NCBI GenBank assembly: GCA_022376465.1
Contig: JACDTU010000010.1
Span: forward strand, 620,001-684,000
Direction of reading: 5' to 3'
Length of the DNA: 64,000 bases
From: Cubamyces lactineus
Taxonomy: Eukaryota > Basidiomycota > Agaricomycetes > Polyporales > Polyporaceae
The notes under the pieces were generated by a model. It saw only the letters and a program-made list of their open reading frames with translations, made no database searches and was not told the DNA's origin. The position numbers and the translations under genes were made by a program. This document shows, in pieces, positions 45,291-55,322 of this stretch. The first letter of the stretch is position 1. Each line of letters starts with the position of its first letter.

Positions 45291-48200
45291 CTACACGATA
45301 TGACCGTCATTGGACAAAATATCCAGGAGGTCCTTGTCCGGCTGCTTCGCGTCCTCATTGATGAAAGCCATGAGTCGTTCAAACATCTCCGTCCGCTGGC
45401 GGAACCGCTCTGGTGACGGCGCGGTGCCCTCGGGCTCGCACGGGTCCCTCTCCCACCGGATGATCGACACGTCGTCCGAAGTAGTAGTAGTAGCAGTCCT
45501 GGCAGGAGAATTCGACCGCGACCGCTTGCGCGGGGGCGGGCTGTCCTCGCGCGCAGTGCTTGGCCCAGCGACAGAAGTCGGTCTCGAAGACGAAGGTGCG
45601 GAGGATTCTCCCGGAGCTGTTCGGGGGAACGCTGAAAGGAGATGCGCGGAGAGAAGCGAGCGGAAGGCTTGGGCCTCCTGGGAGTCGTCGTGGTTCACGA
45701 CAGCAGACACCTTGGTCTGAAGGAAGGTGAGCGCCTTGATGGGTGGTCCGTCTTCGCACATCTCTCTGAACCTGTTAATTTCGTCTTGTCAGCCGGAGAA
45801 GATAGTTATTCTTTTCTCAGATATTTTCACGCACTGTTGTTTCCGAACCTCAAACAGCGCGCGGCGCGTGATTTCCTCTTCGCTCGGCCTGCGAAGTGTC
45901 AGCAAGAATGAATGAGCAACAAGCAACGCCTGCAACACCAGGCTCAAGCTGACGTACCGGACGATCTCCAGCCTCCAGAAGTCATCTAACCGTTTCATGT
46001 CCGCGTCTGCGTCTGCAGTAGCAACCGTCGGGCGCACACGACTGCTCCGCCGCCTCCGTGGCTCCTCCGGCGCTGATGCCGAATGACCCCCTTGAGTATC
46101 GTAATCAGCCCCGTCCCCGCCGCTAAGCGGTCGGCCGTCGCCATCGTCAGAAAAGTCATCCAGGTCGAGCCCCCCGTTCCCGCCGTGCATGTACACCGTC
46201 TTGGACCGGGCGTCGTACACGACCTGGTGCGCGTACCGCGGCTGCGGCCACGGCGAGTCCGGGTCCTTGTCCGGCACGAGTTTTGACCACTTTCCGGGAA
46301 CTTCGGGGTGGCTGTAGCGGTAGATCCAGTAGGGCGAGTCGGCTTCGAGGAGGGGTGATGAGGCGGGCCTGGGACGCATGAGTCCGCCGAAGCTAGGCCG
46401 CGGGATAAACCATGTCAGTTGAGGCAGAGAATGGATGTTGGGCGCGACGTACACGTAGATCTCTCGCGTCTCACAATCGATGACCGCCCGTTGGGTGAAA
46501 CATGGGTCGGGTCCGCCGACTGCAGAAAAGTTGGAGAAGAGCTCTGTCACGGTGCCAGTGGGTATGTGGAACGTGTACATGTCGGCGAGGTATCGCTCCT
46601 CGCGCTGGCCGCCGAATATGAACAAAGTCTGGGATTTGGTATCGAGGACCATGGAGTGTCCTGAACGACTGTTTGTGAGCTCCTATGGTGGGAGTGGAGA
46701 AAGCAAGCGTCTCACCGAATCGTGGGGGTATAGAGGGGTGAGATGCATAGGCGTCGGATGTGCTGATTGTGTATGATCAGCGTTCATGCTGAGGGGCCCA
46801 GGTAGAAAGTTCGTACTCACTTGTACAATTTCCATCTGCTCGTGCGGATATCATAGCTATACATCCCAGAGAACTTCTCGGCCTCGTTGACGCGGCCCCC
46901 AAAGACGTATATGACTTGCGCCTCGCTGTCAATCGCCATCTGGTGGTCTGAAATCACAGGGGGACCGCCAGACGCCTATCACCAACATCGTCAGCTCCTC
47001 AACTCCTCGGATTCTGATGCTGGCAATAGCATACCGCGGTGTCGAAAGCAAGGAGGTCCCACTTGCCCGCGTCCAAGCCACGAGTGTGGTACCTAAAGAA
47101 CTCGGAGCATTGGTTGGAAGAAGCATACGCCGAGCTAGCTAGATGCTGCGAGATGCGCGCAGCAGCATCCGCCATCTGTTCCGCAAGACGTCCCTCGCGA
47201 GACAGGTACGAACGCCACTCTATGGTACCATTTCGCAAATGCGGGCCATCGGCCAAGTCTGAGAGCGGGACGCCCATACGGCCTCCGGATTCGTCGACCA
47301 CATCCGCGTCTCCGAGCCGTCCGAGAAGGTATATCGAGCCCGTCTTGCTGTCGAACACCATCTTGTGGCACGCACGCGGACTCGGGCCGTTCTTCTCGCG
47401 CGACGTCGCGAGGCTCAGGAGCTTCCACGTGTCTGCCGCGACGTCGTACGCCCAGAAGTCGTCGAGGTTTCGCTGGCCGTCCCATCCGCCGAAGAGGTAG
47501 ATGATGCCGTTTTGCTCGTCCATGCACATCGCGTGGCCACCTCTCCGACAAGGAACGTCTCCGTCTGCGTCGAGCCCGCGAATACGCGTCCAGCGCGTTC
47601 GTGCTTGACACGCCTGGCGGTAATTGCGCAAGAGACCCGCATCAGAGCAGTCGCGGATGAGTTGCTCGGTGCGCGTCCAGTCACCATGCAATACGAATGA
47701 CTCGTGGAGTGACGTGACCAATGGGTGCTCTAGCTGGAAGCCGGACTGGCTGAGGATCTGGTTGACCGGCGTGAGGAAGCGCCGCTGCCTCAGATGTTTG
47801 AGGACTTGACTCAGCGCGATGTTCTCGCGATGCTGCTGCAGTTTGAGTGTTAGGACAGACGAAACCACGGAGATAGATGTACCTCGTTATATCTTCGTCG
47901 TACTTGCTCGACGTACGCCTCGTTGGTGATGCCCGATAAAGAGACGTGCCAGATTGAGGTGTTGAAGTTTTGACCATGCGCCCTGCCGCTACTTGAGCAA
48001 ACGAGCGATGCACAATATGAAGGACAGATTAATACACACGATAATGGAACGATCTCAACATATCTAGTAGGAAATGGCAGGCCTTGTCGGCTTGTGTGTC
48101 TCAGCGAGAAGGTCTCAGCCGTGGAGTCGTTCTTGAGGCCTGCTCGAAGAACCTACAGGGACAGTTCAACTATGGCCATACATAGCAACAGTGAAGTATT

Positions 48201-48679
48201 CCGTCAGACCTCTGTCATGTTGTCTTCGGTCATACCGACTAGGACTTCAAATTCCTTCATGTTACAGGGATGGCCTGCGCAAAGCTCAGCAGACAGTACT
48301 AACCAGCACCCTAAATGCCTACCTTTATAAAACTATATGTGAACGTCGCCGCATACAGTCAGACTGATTAGGAAAGTAAGCTGTATCCTTGCGGGTCCTA
48401 CCTTGCCGAATGTTATGCTCTCTGTGTACGTACACATAAATAAATACACGACTCCTTGCAGTAGTGAGCTACTCAACTCAGTACGCATAGATCCTTGAGT
48501 CTGAGACGTATCCACTGCTTCGATTGTGGCGCAGCATGGGCCGCGCTCCATCTACTAGAATGGTCCTTGGGCCGGTCGACGAGGATGTTCTCCGCAACGT
48601 ATTCCCCGCTATGCTCTGACGACCCCGCGATTTCGTATGGAACAGTGACTATCTCTGGCTCTGGGTATGGTCCGTTCAT
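45291..48679 (-). CDS. MKLN1: Muskelin homologue (CTLH complex kelch protein)
   Basis: Thirteen exons: 48485..48679, 48402..48419, 48323..48332, 48210..48274, 48040..48152, 47883..47988, 47035..47835, 46821..46975, 46716..46762, 46453..46660, 45958..46392, 45835..45888, 45291..45771; 895 residues. Residues 1-169 form the discoidin-like muskelin N-domain (GEYVAENILVDRPKDHSSRW, GHPCNMKEFEVLVGM, AGLKNDSTAETFSLRH, PTRYVEIVPLS, IWHVSLSGITNEAYVEQ). A LisH/CTLH-like helical region follows (~170-260), then kelch repeats (~265-720): VPCRRGGHAMCMDEQNG, IYLFGGWDGQRNLDDFWAY, GPSPRACHKMVFD, VISDHQMAIDSEAQVIYVFG, GHSMVLDTKSQTLFIFGG, YAHQVVYDARSKTVYMHGG. Muskelin is a substrate-side subunit of the CTLH/GID ubiquitin ligase. 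The tail is Ser/Arg-rich. Exons 2 (18 nt) and 3 (10 nt) are tiny and set by conservation. Confidence 0.9.
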
Positions 48680-49055
48680 GACGGTGGAGAGTGGGGGGAG
48701 GTGGTCAAGTGTGGGTACGTAGAGGTAGGAAGAGAGGGTAGGAGAAGTCCGTAAGGAGCTCGAGTGGATGAGATATAGCCGCCGAAACGCGCGCGCCACC
48801 GTGTTTAGGTGTGTCTGTTCCTTTCGGCCTTAAACCTACTTCGCGGGTGCATGCACTATGTGTATCAGAGGACAGGCAAATTCTCTCGAGTGCTATTTCT
48901 TTGGTATGACTTTGGTACTTTGAATGGCTAGTCGAAAGGGATTGTACTACAGTACAGTGCCGCGTATATGCCTTGACAATATGATTGATCCGCCTATTTA
49001 ACCCCACACTGATCTAGATACAGGGTACATTTTAAGCCCATAAACGCTTTATATG
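48680..49055. other. Intergenic region
   Basis: 376 bp upstream of the muskelin gene, holding its promoter and the 3' flank of the HAD gene. Nothing specific seen. Confidence 0.35.
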
Positions 49056-49703
49056 CTAGACTTGTTTCTCTCCCGACACCTCCTCCTTGATCTGCTGCAC
49101 GGGGTCTCCAAATATCTTCCGCAACGCCTGGAATACACCCTCCTGCTTGTCAAAGACAATGCCGTGAATGCCCAGCGACCGCGCCGCCTCCACGTTCTCG
49201 ATCTTGTCATCCACGAACACCGTCGTGGCCGGATCGACGCCCGTCTCCGCCAGCACCTTCTCATACGCTGCCAGGTCAGGCTTGCGCTCGCCAAGCACCG
49301 CCGACGCGAACACCTTGTCGAAGATCGACCAGTCCGTCGGAAGCTTGATCACGTACTCGTAGTCCGGCAGCGAGATATTCGAGAGCGCGAAGACGCGTAA
49401 TTGGCCATGATACTGCGCCTTCAGCTCCCTGACCAGCGCGAGCAGCTCTTCGTTTGGGCGGAGAGACTCCCGTGCCTGCTTCAACGCCTCGGCGACGGCG
49501 GATGGGTCGACGGAGAACTCGCGTCCGACGCGCTCATAGCATTCGTCTTGGGAGATGCGACCCCGCTCGTATTCAAACCATGTTTGCCCGTTCATCAGAT
49601 CCTTCAACAACCGCGGCGGGATCGAGGTGCGTGTCTCTGCGGACCACGTGAAGAGCACGTCTCCAAGGTCGAGGATAAGGGTTTGGTATTCGGGGTTGGC
49701 CAT
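49056..49703 (-). CDS. HAD-superfamily hydrolase
   Basis: Single exon, 215 residues. All four HAD motifs are present: LILDLGDVLFTW (motif I, nucleophile and acid/base Asp as DxxD), VFALSNIS (motif II), VLGERKPDLAAY (motif III Lys) and VFVDDKIENVEAA (motif IV Asp-Asp). The cap is the helical type seen in haloacid dehalogenases and the N-terminal phosphatase domain of epoxide hydrolases (MNGQTWFEYERGRISQDECY, WFxYERG being a mark of that group). Probable small-molecule phosphatase or dehalogenase; the substrate cannot be told from sequence. No signal peptide. Confidence 0.88.
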   Translation of the reverse strand: MANPEYQTLILDLGDVLFTWSAETRTSIPPRLLKDLMNGQTWFEYERGRISQDECYERVGREFSVDPSAVAEALKQARESLRPNEELLALVRELKAQYHGQLRVFALSNISLPDYEYVIKLPTDWSIFDKVFASAVLGERKPDLAAYEKVLAETGVDPATTVFVDDKIENVEAARSLGIHGIVFDKQEGVFQALRKIFGDPVQQIKEEVSGEKQV

Positions 49704-50935
49704 GGTGGGTTCGACACTCGGAGTGATCGCAGCGGTAGAGGGGTGATACAGCTGGCTGCTGGCTGCGAGTTAGGACCAGGATGTGCTAGCTCTGTTATCG
49801 CACAGTGCACACATACCAGCGGGCTTCACTTATATGTAGTAAGTGAGTAAACGCGCGAGAAGACAGCGCCAAGGTTCTATATCTGCTGATGCCGATGTCC
49901 GATATGTTGTGCTAGGGATTCATCGATACCATCACCGAACCTTCTCCTGGCTTGCGCTAACGCAAGGGAAAACGGCATGGGTATAGTCATCGGCTCTTTG
50001 TCAAATTATCATAACCCACCGTCTTCGCCGCACTATGCATGCCATCCGCCCAGTATCTCAGAAGCTGCCCACGAATGAGCCACGCATCACCCATTGCGCC
50101 ATGACTGATGCCGCGCTCCGTGCAGTGTCCCACTGCAGCTACTACATATTGAGTTATCATGCTTACCAGGCTAGACGTTCTACTGCCAAGACGTACTGGA
50201 CCGTACGTCTGAATGCGATTGAGAACGGACACCGTACCATAATCTAGCCTCACCAATGCTAACAAGGTCTGTGTCACTGTGCACACGTCCGGGATACTGA
50301 CGTTGAGATATTGGAATGCGGAGGGCTGCTTCGAAGCGTCATGGTAGCATCGATCTCTTGTGTGAGCGTCACCTATCCGCTCGAGCGTCGATAATAAGTG
50401 ACCGTGCTCCCCACAGAACGGAGGCCTGAGGCCTGAGGCTTGAGGTACTCACTGTGCCCTGGCAATCGTGCTGCGGTAGGTTATTGATTGGAGGACACGT
50501 GTACCTTCAATGAACAACGTGTTTGAGCAGCTGGATTGCAAACTTGGACACGCCTCCGCGTACTCGCCTGTAAGTACTCACACCTCATACCAGGTGCACG
50601 TGGGTGCACTTATGTTATAGGAGAGAATGTATAGTCTACAGAATGGGGTCCCACGATATTAGTACAGCCACGGCATATTCGGATGGAACTCAAAGAAGGC
50701 ATTTCCTCCAGGGAAAACGAACGCTCTCGTTCCACCCCCACTTTGCTGTGACCCAAGTGTGCTGCGCGAAACAAAGTGAGTTTCACCTATGTGACATATT
50801 CAAGATTCCCGTGTGGGCTCACGATTCAAACGGTCGCTCTCCCGAGAAGCGTTCTCATTTTACGACGGTCAGAGAGAAATATTGATCTTCACCTATCCAA
50901 ATTACACCACCCCAGGCCAGCGGGCATCAGCATTG
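49704..50935. other. Intergenic region
   Basis: 1.2 kb, AT-richer than flanking genes, between the HAD gene and the first BTB gene. Short frames only, none convincing. Confidence 0.4.
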
Positions 50936-51931
50936 TCAATAGAACTCAACAACCGTCAGAAGCGCACACACCTCGGCGGTTGCTGCATCGATCCTCTTAG
51001 AGAGCATCTTCCCATACTCGACCAAGTCGCCCAGCGCGTTTGGTGCACATGTAGGGCAAGAGGCAGCCTTCTCCACAGAGGGGCCGATAATGGAGGAATC
51101 CAGAGCGAGATGCCCAAGGGGCTTGATGGCCAACTCACGGCGGAGGTTGTCGACGTAGTCCCACCACCATCTCGGCGGGTTATACTCGAGGAGTGCGGGG
51201 CTAACAATCGACATACTGGGGGTATTCTCGTGTTTGTGGGCATCCGCACAGGTCAGCCAGACCCACGACTTGGTGCGATCAACGCTCCTCTTCCAGACGT
51301 GCACCGCACGGACATGATCCCCGCGCACCATCCACTGCCAGTCTTCCACCACGTCCACTGCCGCTCGAGTACACCTTTTGAGATACGCCAAGATCTCGTA
51401 GAGTGCTCTTGCGGGAATGATGTCGAATTCTGGGGGAGGGATTGCAGGCTCGGCGAGACGAGGATCCTCCAACAGTCGTCTAGCAGCAGCGACAGCGACA
51501 TCGTGCATCCGGTGCAAGTACGCGATTGCATATACGTCGAGGGGATCTGACTCGATGAAGGTGCGCAGGGTGTCCGTGAGACTGGTGGCGACGAAGGGCA
51601 TCATGTACTTCTCTGCGGCCGCGAACACGGGTCGTATCTGCCTCAAGGAGGCGAACTTGGGCCGATCAACGGGGCAGACGATCCGAAGCAGTCGTTCAAG
51701 GACGTCTGCGTCCTCAATGAGCTCGACGACCTGGCGTTCCGCAGGTGCGTCGGGGAGGGTGAACATTCCCTGGAAGACGGAGGAAGCCTTCCCGAGGATG
51801 GCCTTGTATACCCAGAAATCCACACCGTCTGACGAACGGAGCACCAAGTCGGCGTCCTCATCGTCGAACGGGGAGCGGGGCGGTTGGGGTGCGTCTGAGG
51901 GCGGATCCATGGTATCAGCAGAGTCAACCAT
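50936..51931 (-). CDS. BTB/POZ domain protein (paralogue 1)
   Basis: Single exon, 331 residues. The BTB fold is at about residues 25-135: ADLVLRSSDGVDFWVYKAIL, GKASSVFQGMFTLPDAP, VVELIEDADVLERLLRIVCP, AAEKYMMPFVATSLTDTLRT. The C-terminal half has PPEFDIIPARALYEILAYLK and a paired-Cys segment (CPTCAPNALGDLVEYG). This two-part layout defines a large Agaricomycete-specific BTB family, often in clusters. BTB domains dimerise or bind Cullin-3; which applies here is unknown. It is 215 bp from a related gene on the same strand. Confidence 0.88.
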   Translation of the reverse strand: MVDSADTMDPPSDAPQPPRSPFDDEDADLVLRSSDGVDFWVYKAILGKASSVFQGMFTLPDAPAERQVVELIEDADVLERLLRIVCPVDRPKFASLRQIRPVFAAAEKYMMPFVATSLTDTLRTFIESDPLDVYAIAYLHRMHDVAVAAARRLLEDPRLAEPAIPPPEFDIIPARALYEILAYLKRCTRAAVDVVEDWQWMVRGDHVRAVHVWKRSVDRTKSWVWLTCADAHKHENTPSMSIVSPALLEYNPPRWWWDYVDNLRRELAIKPLGHLALDSSIIGPSVEKAASCPTCAPNALGDLVEYGKMLSKRIDAATAEVCALLTVVEFY

Positions 51932-52146
51932 TTGTTTGAGGGGAGGAATGCCCTATAACGTTTATACCTTCGTCGGAAGAGCTTCCTGAGTGTGCTGCGG
52001 TAACGGGCCATGTGCCGAGAACGGGAACGAGCGTAAACTCTCCCTCATACACAAAGGGCGCCAGAGGGCACCTGTGCACTCTTGTACGCGTATCGTGAGA
52101 GACTTACAGATTGCGACGACGCGATACAAGTACATCATCAGCATGT

Positions 52147-53325
52147 TCAACCGGATCTCGACGTGCTACAGTGCTCATTGAGTGTCTTCATTCGTCTCCT
52201 CATCTCGATCTGCGAGCCCGTCAGGCTGGCATACATCCTTAAGCTCCGCGGGTTGACCGAAAGGCAACACGAACGCAACCTGAAAGGGTCTCTAGTCAGC
52301 CCGGGACGTAGTTTCAGCATCACTGTCAACATCACCTTCGATAGTGCGCCCTGAATCCTCTTCGCCATCGCCTCCGCGTAGTCCATAAGGTCCGCTGCTG
52401 CTCGCTGCCCGCACTCCTCGCACTCCGCCGCCGAATCAATTGCAGGACGCATGAAGCGCATCTCAGTGACGATGGAAGCCAGCGGCCGGCCCCCCAGCTC
52501 TTCGGCGACAGCGTCGAAATACCTTTGCCACCACGCACGGGGTGTAAGTCTGTGCCGCTGGCCGGTGGCGGCGTTCGCTATCGCCATCCTCATATTCCCG
52601 CCCGTACACGATTCACAGGTGAGCCATACCCACGCGCTGGATAAGTCCACGTTGCCCTTCCTCGACACCGACACGAAGCGCGATGGGATCCGTGAGGGCA
52701 TTCGGTCAAAATCGTGCAAAGTAGACAGCGCAGCGGCCGCGCAGTCTTTGCGGTAGGCCTCAATTTTGGCCAGTGCTGTGGCGGGGAGACGATCAAACTC
52801 GGGTGGGAAGTTGTGGGGATCATAGAGCGGAAAGGTACCCAGAAGGACTTTGGCTGCTGCCCGGACTAAGTCAGCGTCCTCTCTGAGGCAGGCGATGGCG
52901 TATATCCGGGAAGGCTCGGTGGGCAGGAAGTTCCGAAGGTTCCGCAGGAGCTGGGTCGAGATGAACGTCATCTCATACTTCTCCGCGGAATGTAGGACCG
53001 ACAGGAGGTGGTCGACACGCAGAAACGTCGGACGCGCCATAGGATAGCAGAATGGAAGGAGACTTTCGAGTACCGACGCGGTCTCCGTGGCGTCCACCAC
53101 CTGAGGTTGCTCTCCTGCGCATTGGGGTTGGGGAAGCGAGAACATGTCGTTGAAGATGGGAGACGCCATGCCAAGGATGAGTTTGTGCAGCCGAAATTCG
53201 ACGTTATCGGAGGAACGGAAGACGATGTCGGCGTCCGCTCTGTTGAATAGTTGCGATACAACCGGGCTAGTCATGTTGGACCGTGGATGAGGACCGTGGT
53301 TGAGAAGACGAGAGTCCGACACCAT
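52147..53325 (-). CDS. BTB/POZ domain protein (paralogue 2)
   Basis: Single exon as read, 392 residues. BTB fold at about 30-145 (ADIVFRSSDNVEFRLHKLIL, GMASPIFNDMFSLPQP, VVDATETASVLESLLPFCYP, SAEKYEMTFISTQLLRNLRN). The second half matches paralogue 1 in order: PPEFDRLPATALAKIEAYRK, SAWVWLTCESC, RAWWQRYFDAV and CEECGQRAAADLMDYAEAMA. It runs about 45 residues past the end of paralogue 1 (from LTVMLKLRPG to TSRSG). That tail is basic and may be read-through of an unspliced intron starting at AAG|GTGATG, so the true end is uncertain. Confidence 0.85.
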   Translation of the reverse strand: MVSDSRLLNHGPHPRSNMTSPVVSQLFNRADADIVFRSSDNVEFRLHKLILGMASPIFNDMFSLPQPQCAGEQPQVVDATETASVLESLLPFCYPMARPTFLRVDHLLSVLHSAEKYEMTFISTQLLRNLRNFLPTEPSRIYAIACLREDADLVRAAAKVLLGTFPLYDPHNFPPEFDRLPATALAKIEAYRKDCAAAALSTLHDFDRMPSRIPSRFVSVSRKGNVDLSSAWVWLTCESCTGGNMRMAIANAATGQRHRLTPRAWWQRYFDAVAEELGGRPLASIVTEMRFMRPAIDSAAECEECGQRAAADLMDYAEAMAKRIQGALSKVMLTVMLKLRPGLTRDPFRLRSCCLSVNPRSLRMYASLTGSQIEMRRRMKTLNEHCSTSRSG

Positions 53326-53551
53326 GTTGCTTGACTGTAGCGCCTATCCCGTGGAAAATAGCTGCGGTAGAGAAGCTCAGACTTCTCCCGTAGGCGGTCT
53401 GCAACGCGTGGCTTGGGTTCTGCTCTGCTTTGAATTGCTTGCGTCATTGTTGTCGTCCTCTTCTACTCATGTGCTCTGACAGAACGGCGCTCCTTGAGCC
53501 GCTCTTTGTGTCTCTGGAGCGACTAGCCCGGGCGGAGTGAGGATTGGATGA

Positions 53552-54130
53552 ACCACAAATTACAAGGAGCGTATTGGCACGGTAGGTGAGAGCATTTGCC
53601 TGCAATGTAAGCGAGAATCTGGGGAGGCCGACGTTGCCAATGTTCTGCAGTCCGGTTTCTGCTATCATCGCTGCAAGCCGTGCCTCGTGTTTGGGACCGA
53701 CATCCTGAACACCGGCGGGCAGTACGCTGTCACCGGAACTCTATCCAACAATGCTCTGAAGTCGACGGCTTCTGACCCACCTCACAATTGCGAACCGCCA
53801 TGGATCTGCCAGGACATCGATGAACAAGTGTTGCAAAACGCGGATATGAGACTCAAGCTTGCATGGGACGGTCCGAGCGCTAGCGGATGCATGACAGATG
53901 TCGGGGAGCATGCGGAGAAACACTGCCGCGAGGCTGGCGGAAGTCGTGCGATAATGAAACGGATGGTTCTAGTGCCGGAGATGGAGCGAAGGCTTGTACG
54001 ATTACACAACGATGTCGTCCACGGCGAGAACGGTGGAAAGCAAGCTCACGGGCGAACAGACTTGTGGCGGGCGTGCCGTGGAGGCGGCTGGCTGTGCGGC
54101 GGACTAGATGGTGATCTGGAGTGCCGATAA
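53552..54130 (+). other. Open frame with Cys cluster, no start codon
   Basis: A frame open for about 190 codons in the region between BTB paralogue 2 and the glutaredoxin-like gene. Near its beginning it encodes ESICLQCKRESGEADV and SGFCYHRCKPCLVF, a C-x2-C-x17-C-x3-C-x2-C pattern that resembles a zinc-binding module. There is no in-frame ATG before the Cys cluster, and the sequence after it looks non-coding. It could be a remnant exon or chance. Confidence 0.25.
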
Positions 54131-54344
54131 GCCCAAACGGGGGAGTTGTCAGGCACGTGGCTGGCGGGGGATAAGTGAAATTGCGGCAGGGGGGCTGGGC
54201 TTGTGCTGCAACGTTCTCTGAGGAGGACCGTCATCTGAATCTCTTTGACCGACTCGTCTTGAATTCGAGGGCCACGCCTCTGCCACTCCTTTGTCTTCCC
54301 CCTTCTTTTTTTCTTCTCTTATAATCCGTTCCTCCGCGACCGCA

Positions 54345-55322
54345 ATGGCCCACCGTCGTACCTTCTCCGCGCGTTTCCCCGACATGCGCAATGTCTCCCT
54401 CGACGACCCGCCTCTCACCCCCATCCCAAACATCACAGAACTTCCCATGCTCTCCTCCCGCAAACCCCGCGCATACTGGATCCGCACCACATTCCTCGCC
54501 CTCTTCGTCCTCGTCGCAGTCTCTGTATACGTCCTCCTCGTCTCCCCGCCAGCACTGCGTCCTATCGCCTTCCTCGACGTAGACCACTCACGGGCAGATG
54601 AGGCCGCCCGTCCTTCCCGCTGGACACCAGAAGCTCTTCGGTTAGCAGCACTCAAGCATCGCCGGCCACTCACATCAACCACGCTTGCGAACAACGCCCG
54701 CCCGCAAATCTCTCTGAACCAGACGCAGGAGCTGGCTGCCGTCTCAAGCTTCATCGCCAGCCTCCCCCAGAACATGATCCCTTCCACCGTCGACCCCTCA
54801 CAACCCATCGACCCTCAGCTTGTCCTCGACTTCGACACGCGAGGACCGCGGGCGGAAGAGGAGTTGCAGGCCGTCGTGCACGACGTCTGGGCACGGAATC
54901 CCGTAATGCTCTACTCCAAGGTGCGTTTCCCTCCGGCGAGATCAAACTTACCCGAGACGAGCGAGGCGCTCATTGGGCTACAGGTTCACTCGCCTATATC
55001 GCGAGAGATTAAACAAGTGCTCGCGGATATGTACCTCCGTCCTGCCCCGACCGTTGTTGACGTTGATCAGAGACGTGAGTAGTTCGCGTCGCTCACTGGA
55101 ACGCATGCTTACGGCCTTACAGCGGACGAGAACGTGCTTGTACCTCTCCTCTACCGTCTCACGTCGACAAACGAGCTCCCTATCTTGCTCATTGGCGGCC
55201 GGACAGTAGGCAGCCCAAGAGAGATCCGTTACCTTGCTGCTAAGGGCGAGCTGCAACGACTCATTACCGAGGCTGGCGGCGTCATCGACGGCGCGCGTAA
55301 GAAGAAGGCCAAGAAGCTATGA
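54345..55322 (+). CDS. Membrane-anchored glutaredoxin-like protein lacking active-site Cys
   Basis: Three exons: 54345..54920, 54984..55074, 55123..55322; 288 residues. A cytosolic head is followed by one signal-anchor helix (residues ~47-66, WIRTTFLALFVLVAVSVYVL), a type II layout like the Golgi/ER glutaredoxins Grx6 and Grx7. The C-terminal ~110 residues have the glutaredoxin fold: NPVMLYSKVHSPISREIKQV (strand 1 and active-site loop), VVDVDQRPDENVLVPLLYRL, NELPILLIGGRTVGSPREIR (the TxP/GG-binding region with its conserved GG) and LAAKGELQRLI. The active-site motif CPYS is here SPIS, so the catalytic Cys is replaced by Ser. Intron 1 falls inside that loop, but joining is exact. Redox activity is therefore doubtful; a structural or glutathione-binding role is possible. 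Confidence 0.85.

Noticed and set aside
54149..54808. 219-codon minus-strand frame across the glutaredoxin-like gene start
   Set aside because: It overlaps a coding exon with a clear membrane anchor and glutaredoxin fold on the plus strand; no domain on the minus strand.
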